Position numbers and translations under genes: made by a program
The notes under the pieces: generated by a model
What the model was told of the DNA's origin: nothing
Seen by the model: the letters and a program-made list of their open reading frames with translations, nothing else
Database searches by the model: none
Source of the DNA: Phycisphaerales bacterium
Lineage (GTDB): Bacteria; Planctomycetota; Phycisphaerae; UBA1845; Fen-1342
DNA length: 64,000 nt
Direction of reading: 5' to 3'
Assembly: GCA_016716475.1 (NCBI GenBank)
Contig: JADJWG010000001.1
Location: 1,550,001 to 1,614,000 of the forward strand
In this document: piece after piece, positions 60,877 through 64,000 of the stretch
Position numbering within the stretch: the first letter of the stretch is position 1
Layout of the letters: each line of letters begins with the position of its first letter

Positions 60877-61641
60877 TCAAGCTTTGCTCCGCGCCCGCAC
60901 GCACGCAAGGCCGCCATCCACACCCAGCACCTGACCGGTGATCCACGCGCTTTCCTCGCTGAGCAACCATACCATCGCCGCGGCGATCTCGTCCGGCTCG
61001 CCAATTCTTCCCAGCGCGTGCATCGCCACGGATGCCTTGAGTGACAACTCATTGGCGGTGATGGCGGTCGTCAGGGGTGTTCGCGTCAGCCCGGGGGCCA
61101 CGGCGTTCACCCGCAGTCCTTGACCGGCATAGGTCGCAGCGGCCGAGCGCGCCAGGGACGCGACGGCGCCCTTGGCCGCTGCGATCGCCTCGTGGCTCGC
61201 CAACCCAACCAGGGCCGCCGCCGAAGAAACCAGCACAACCGACCCCCCACGGGCCTTCGTCAGCCGGCCGGCCGCCTTTACAACGGCGAAAGCCGAATGC
61301 ACATTCGTTCGCAGGGTGGCTTCGAAGTCCGCGGCAGTGGTCTGATGGGCCGGGCGCAGCCACAGGGAACCCACACAATTCGCAACACCCGCAAGCCCGT
61401 CATGCTGCACAGCGACCACACCAAGCGCTGTATCGAGCGCGTCAATATCCGCCGCCATGCAAACCTGCGTGGCCACCCCCAGATCGGCCGCAAGGGCGTT
61501 CAATCCCGCTTCGTTCCGCCCCAGTGCCACAACCCGCGCGCCACCGGTCACGAGCCGCCGGACCAACGCAGTGCCGACACCTCCGGTCGCACCCACGACC
61601 GCGTAAACACCCTCGTCGCGAAAGCTCGTCGTTGCGCTCAT
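60877..61641 (-). CDS. SDR family oxidoreductase (atypical active site)
   Basis: 254 residues, ATG 61641 with AGGAG 11 bases upstream. GVYAVVGATGGVGTALVRRL is the NAD(P) motif and VLVSSAAALVGLASHEAIAAAKGAV the active-site region. The normal SDR Tyr (YxxxK) is replaced by Ile (IAAAK), while Ser and Lys remain; this SHEAIAAAK form is a recognisable SDR subgroup. C-terminal PGLTRTPLT, ALGRIGEPDEIAAAMVWLLSEESAWITGQVLGVDGGLA is classical. First gene of the photolyase operon; a terminator-like hairpin precedes it. Confidence 0.9.
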   Translation of the reverse strand: MSATTSFRDEGVYAVVGATGGVGTALVRRLVTGGARVVALGRNEAGLNALAADLGVATQVCMAADIDALDTALGVVAVQHDGLAGVANCVGSLWLRPAHQTTAADFEATLRTNVHSAFAVVKAAGRLTKARGGSVVLVSSAAALVGLASHEAIAAAKGAVASLARSAAATYAGQGLRVNAVAPGLTRTPLTTAITANELSLKASVAMHALGRIGEPDEIAAAMVWLLSEESAWITGQVLGVDGGLACVRARSKA

Positions 61642-62008
61642 CGCCCTGCTCCTGCTCATCCGCGGGCAACCACGGACCGCTCAACGGGCCCTCAAAAAGA
61701 GCAACCCACGGTCAGGGACCATGGGTGCTCACGTGGGAGGGAGGAGTTTGTCGCTTACCGGTCCTGGCCTGCGTACCTTGCGATCGGTCGCTCCACCCCG
61801 CCACCCGTCACGCCCGTCAGGGCGTGGCAGGGGCGGTCATGTATTTCGCGGGGGCTCGGCGGGTAATTGAGGCGCGACTTCATCGAAACATCCCAGCACA
61901 ACGGCGGTCGCGTTATCGTGGCGTCGCTCTCGCCACGTTTTACCCTGCCGAGCCCTCTAGACCGCGCTCCACCAACGCTTCGCATCTTTCCCTTCCAGAG
62001 ATCCGGTC
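61642..62008. other. Hairpin-rich intergenic region between fasciclin gene and photolyase operon
   Basis: 367 bases, both flanking genes on the minus strand. Besides the terminator at 61692-61726 there are CACGCCC/GGGCGTG (61809-61815 and 61820-61826, 4-base loop) and CGTGGCG/CGCCACG (61917-61923 and 61931-61937) followed by TTTTA on the plus strand. No convincing gene is present. The operon promoter should lie here. Confidence 0.5.
61692..61726 (-). terminator. Hairpin with T run upstream of the photolyase operon
   Basis: On the minus strand ACCCATGGTC (61726-61717), CCT loop, GACCGTGGGT (61713-61704) followed by TGCTCTTTTTG: a 10-bp stem with one G-T pair and a following T-rich tract, the signature of an intrinsic terminator. 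It lies about 50 bases before the SDR start and about 280 bases after the fasciclin stop. It may end the fasciclin transcript or act as an attenuator of the operon. Confidence 0.6.
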
Positions 62009-62965
62009 TTAGCCCGGCAGAATCACCGTGTCGATAACGTGAATCACGCCGTTCGACGCGTCGATGTCCGTGGCGATGATCGTCGCATCGTTGATCATGG
62101 CCTTGCCGTCCGCCGCCCGAATGCGAACCTTCTGCCCCAGCAGCGTCTCGGCCTGGCCGGCCTTCAGAGCGTCCGGCGAGTACACCCGACCGGAAACCAC
62201 ATGGAACTTCAGGATGTCAGCCAGCTTGCCCTTGTTCTCCGGCTTGAGGAGGTCGGCCAGCGTGCCTTCCGGCAACTTGGCGAACGCCTCATCAGTCGGG
62301 GCAAACACGGTGAACGGACCGCCGGTGGCGAGCGTCTCCGCCAGGCCCGCCGCAACCGCCGCCTTCAGCAGCGTGTTGAACTTGCCGGCGCCCTTCGCGG
62401 TGTCGACGATGTTCTTGTCCGCCGGGAGCATGACCGTGTCGATCACATGGATAATGCCGTTGCTGGCCTCAACGTCCGGGGTAACGACGGTCGCGTTGCC
62501 GACCTGCACTTTGCCATCCTGCACCGCGATCGTGGCCCGCTGCCCATTGAGCGTCGTCGCCCCGGTCAGCTTGATGACCGCCTTCGAATCGACCTTGCCG
62601 GCTACGACGTGGTACGTCAGGATTGCCTGCAACTTCGCCTTGTTCTCCGGCTTGAGCAGCTCTTCAACCGTGCCCTTGGGGAGTTTGGCGAAGGCCTCGT
62701 CGGTGGGAGCAAATACCGTGAACGGACCATCACCTTTCAGTGCATCGACCAGGTCGGCCGCGCCCAGCGCCGCCGCCAGCGTCTTGAAGCTGCCCGCGGC
62801 GACCGCGGTGTCCACGATGTCGGCCTTGCCCGAGGTGCTCACCATCCGCACCGGATTACTCGCCTTCGCGGCGCCTCCGCCGCACTGAGCGAGCACGGCA
62901 CTCGAACCAGCCGCCAGCACAAAGCCACCACAAATCAATCGCAACATTCCAACACTCGTCATCAC
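62009..62965 (-). CDS. Secreted protein with two fasciclin (FAS1) domains
   Basis: 318 residues. Signal peptide MLRLICGGFVLAAGSSAVLAQ. Two FAS1 repeats of about 130 residues, each with the family H1/H2 motifs: DGPFTVFAPTDEAFAKLP...ILTYHVVAGKV...NGIIHVIDTVMLP and GGPFTVFAPTDEAFAKLP...ILKFHVVSGRV...NGVIHVIDTVILP. FAS1 proteins are adhesion-like surface or periplasmic proteins; bacterial ones often belong to stress or light regulons. AAGGAG 9 bases before ATG. folE lies 75 bases upstream of it, same strand. Confidence 0.95.
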   Translation of the reverse strand: MMTSVGMLRLICGGFVLAAGSSAVLAQCGGGAAKASNPVRMVSTSGKADIVDTAVAAGSFKTLAAALGAADLVDALKGDGPFTVFAPTDEAFAKLPKGTVEELLKPENKAKLQAILTYHVVAGKVDSKAVIKLTGATTLNGQRATIAVQDGKVQVGNATVVTPDVEASNGIIHVIDTVMLPADKNIVDTAKGAGKFNTLLKAAVAAGLAETLATGGPFTVFAPTDEAFAKLPEGTLADLLKPENKGKLADILKFHVVSGRVYSPDALKAGQAETLLGQKVRIRAADGKAMINDATIIATDIDASNGVIHVIDTVILPG

Positions 62966-63040
62966 GATCAGCTCCTTGGAAACTATCCTTCTTCGCTCGC
63001 AAAAGCGCGAGCCCCTTCTTGCATGGGGTAACGGTCACAC

Positions 63041-63691
63041 CTACCGGGCGTGCCCGTGGATCAGACTCAAGATTTCCCGCCGTGCCTCCGCATCCGTGGC
63101 GTAGATCCCCCGGCTGACCGTCGTCGCGGTTGCACTGCCGGGCTTCGAGATCCCCCGCATGGACATGCAGAGATGCTCCGCCTCGACCATGACCACTACG
63201 CCGGCCGGCTGGAGGTGCTCCATCATGGCGTCGGCGACTTGCGCGGTCAGACGCTCCTGCACCTGGGGGCGGCGGGCAAATGTGTCCACCGTGCGTGCCA
63301 GCTTCGACAGGCCGACCACGCGATCGCCGTTCGGGCGATAGGCGACATGCGCCTTCCCGAAAAAAGGCAGCAAGTGGTGCTCGCACATGCTGAAGAACTC
63401 GATGTCGCGCACCAGCACAACACCGTCGGTCTCCTGCTCAAACACCCGCTCGAGGTGGGCCGCGGGATCCTGCCGCAAACCGGCGAAGAGCTCACGATAT
63501 GCCCGGGCGACACGCTTTGGAGTGTCGAGGAGCCCGTCCCGGGCGGGGTCCTCGCCAATCGCAAGCAGGATCTCCCGCACGGCCCGTTCGATACGCTCAA
63601 CATCCACGGGTTGCTGGGGCGTCACCGGCAGCCGCAATGTCAGCCCGCTCACCGGTGTGCTCCGTCCCGGAATGGCTGTTTCCATATACAT
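63041..63691 (-). CDS. folE: GTP cyclohydrolase I (FolE)
   Basis: 216 residues from ATG 63691 (AGGAG 9 bases upstream). REILLAIGEDPARDGLLDTPKRVARAYRELFAGL, SMCEHHLLPFFGKAHVAYRPN with the zinc ligands CEHH, GLSKLARTVDTFARRPQVQERLT and AEHLCMSMRGISKPGS with the third Cys are complete. Makes dihydroneopterin triphosphate, the precursor of folate and of pterin cofactors, including the methenyl-THF antenna of class I photolyases. Its position near the photolyase operon and an inverted-repeat-containing promoter suggest an inducible folE. Confidence 0.95.
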   Translation of the reverse strand: MYMETAIPGRSTPVSGLTLRLPVTPQQPVDVERIERAVREILLAIGEDPARDGLLDTPKRVARAYRELFAGLRQDPAAHLERVFEQETDGVVLVRDIEFFSMCEHHLLPFFGKAHVAYRPNGDRVVGLSKLARTVDTFARRPQVQERLTAQVADAMMEHLQPAGVVVMVEAEHLCMSMRGISKPGSATATTVSRGIYATDAEARREILSLIHGHAR

Positions 63692-63716
63692 CTCAGTTCG
63701 ACTCCTTCCCACACCT

Positions 63717-63748
63717 GAACGATAATACGTTCAATTCGTTCGTAACGT
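63717..63748. promoter_or_regulatory. Overlapping inverted repeats upstream of folE
   Basis: GAACG (63717-63721), 6 bases, CGTTC (63728-63732) is a perfect inverted repeat, and ACGTT (63727-63731) to AACGT (63744-63748) forms a second, overlapping one. Located just upstream of folE in the divergent region, a plausible operator position. Short arms, so chance is not excluded. Confidence 0.35.
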
Positions 63749-63884
63749 CCTAAGTATTCATCACAAAGATCGGTTTGTCAAACGGGCGTCCAGAATTATT
63801 CTGAGCGGAGCTGCCAGCATAGCGCCCCTGTTTTCGGGAGAACATCCTTAATATGCTTATTTTATATAACGTTACAATGCGGAC

Positions 63885-63912
63885 TTGCTATTCTTGGGTC
63901 GGATTGTATAAT
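63885..63912 (+). promoter_or_regulatory. Sigma-70 type promoter for the gene starting at 63939
   Basis: TTGCTA (63885-63890), 16-bp spacer, TATAAT (63907-63912). The -10 box is a perfect consensus. A transcript would start near 63919, about 20 bases before the TTG start of the helix-turn-helix gene. Confidence 0.6.
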
Positions 63913-63938
63913 CGATCAAAACGACCAGAGGATTTCTT

Positions 63939-64000
63939 TTGAAGCCCGTTTTGTCTCCTAAGGAGCTGGCAACCGCCATTGGCGTAAGCGAGTCGTCGCT
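63939..64000 (+). CDS. Helix-turn-helix regulator, MerR/excisionase-like N-terminus, cut by window end
   Basis: Only the first 20 codons are visible: L/MKPVLSPKELATAIGVSESS, from a TTG with AGAGGA about 8 bases upstream. LSPKELATAIGVSESSL is the start of a MerR- or excisionase-type HTH (first two helices). In Planctomycetota, proteins starting in this way include MerR-like regulators with a C-terminal B12-binding domain (LitR/CarH-like photoreceptors), but the diagnostic part is outside the window. Divergent from folE and about 2.3 kb from the photolyase operon. Confidence 0.6.
   Translation, partial: MKPVLSPKELATAIGVSESS

Noticed and set aside
1..64000. tRNA, rRNA, CRISPR arrays, insertion sequences and prophage
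   Set aside because: No tRNA-like T-loop outside coding sequence, no regularly spaced repeats, no transposase, integrase or phage structural motif was recognised by eye; a tRNAscan or CRISPR search was not possible.

Overview
The window looks like chromosomal DNA of a GC-rich, Gram-negative member of the Planctomycetota, most likely a deep or uncultured lineage. The reasons are the mix of a PEP-CTERM exported protein, a pseudopilin with the H-X9-DG C-terminal motif, dockerin-like calcium repeats on large secreted proteins, an oversized signal peptidase I, a eukaryote-type (GT3) glycogen synthase, LptB (outer membrane export) and flagellar FliD/FliS. This is inference from gene content; there is no rRNA here. 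I saw no tRNA, rRNA, CRISPR array, insertion sequence or prophage.

Layout. 1-3.6 kb: exported proteins (a PEP-CTERM protein cut by the window edge, a pseudopilin, a dockerin protein). 3.7-11.3 kb: GntR/LacI regulator, NagB-PIG-L fusion deaminase, tandem GNAT acetyltransferase and a lipoprotein that fuses three hydrolase domains; this looks like amino sugar and cell wall metabolism. 11.5-14.2 kb (minus): small membrane protein and glycogen synthase. 14.7-20.6 kb: a complete seven-gene Mrp Na+/H+ antiporter operon followed by a bacterial SUI1/eIF1-like gene. 21-26.4 kb: HNH nuclease, a TMTC-like membrane/TPR protein, a small kinase-fold protein and a lipoprotein. 26.7-30.4 kb: fliD and fliS. 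30.3-34.3 kb: a cysteine dioxygenase/FAD oxidoreductase pair divergent from a sigma-54 activator, with a very good -24/-12 promoter in front of the activator. 34.4-38.6 kb (minus): a methionine branch operon (homoserine dehydrogenase, aspartokinase without ACT domains, cystathionine gamma-synthase-type enzyme) behind a SAM-I riboswitch. 38.8-42.5 kb (minus): secreted subtilase, AmmeMemoRadiSam protein B and ParB, with a parS site upstream of parB and a second degenerate one beyond ammB. 42.8-48.4 kb: parts of two ABC importers, both without a permease gene, with a metallo-hydrolase and a lipoprotein between them. 48.4-53.6 kb: BirA, DUF167 protein, LptB, signal peptidase I and an NHLRC2-like thioredoxin/NHL protein. 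53.7-64 kb: a TetR-like remnant, then on the minus strand a tightly overlapping six-gene photolyase operon (two photolyases, membrane protein, three Rossmann-fold oxidoreductases), a fasciclin protein, folE and the beginning of a helix-turn-helix regulator.

The coherent modules most worth following are the photolyase operon with its folE, fasciclin and regulator neighbours, which resembles light or singlet-oxygen stress regulons of other bacteria; the SAM-controlled methionine operon; the sigma-54 circuit over cysteine oxidation; and the triple-hydrolase lipoprotein. Gene starts were moved from the longest open frame wherever a Shine-Dalgarno sequence, an ATGA-type overlap, a signal peptide or family length argued for it; each such choice is stated.
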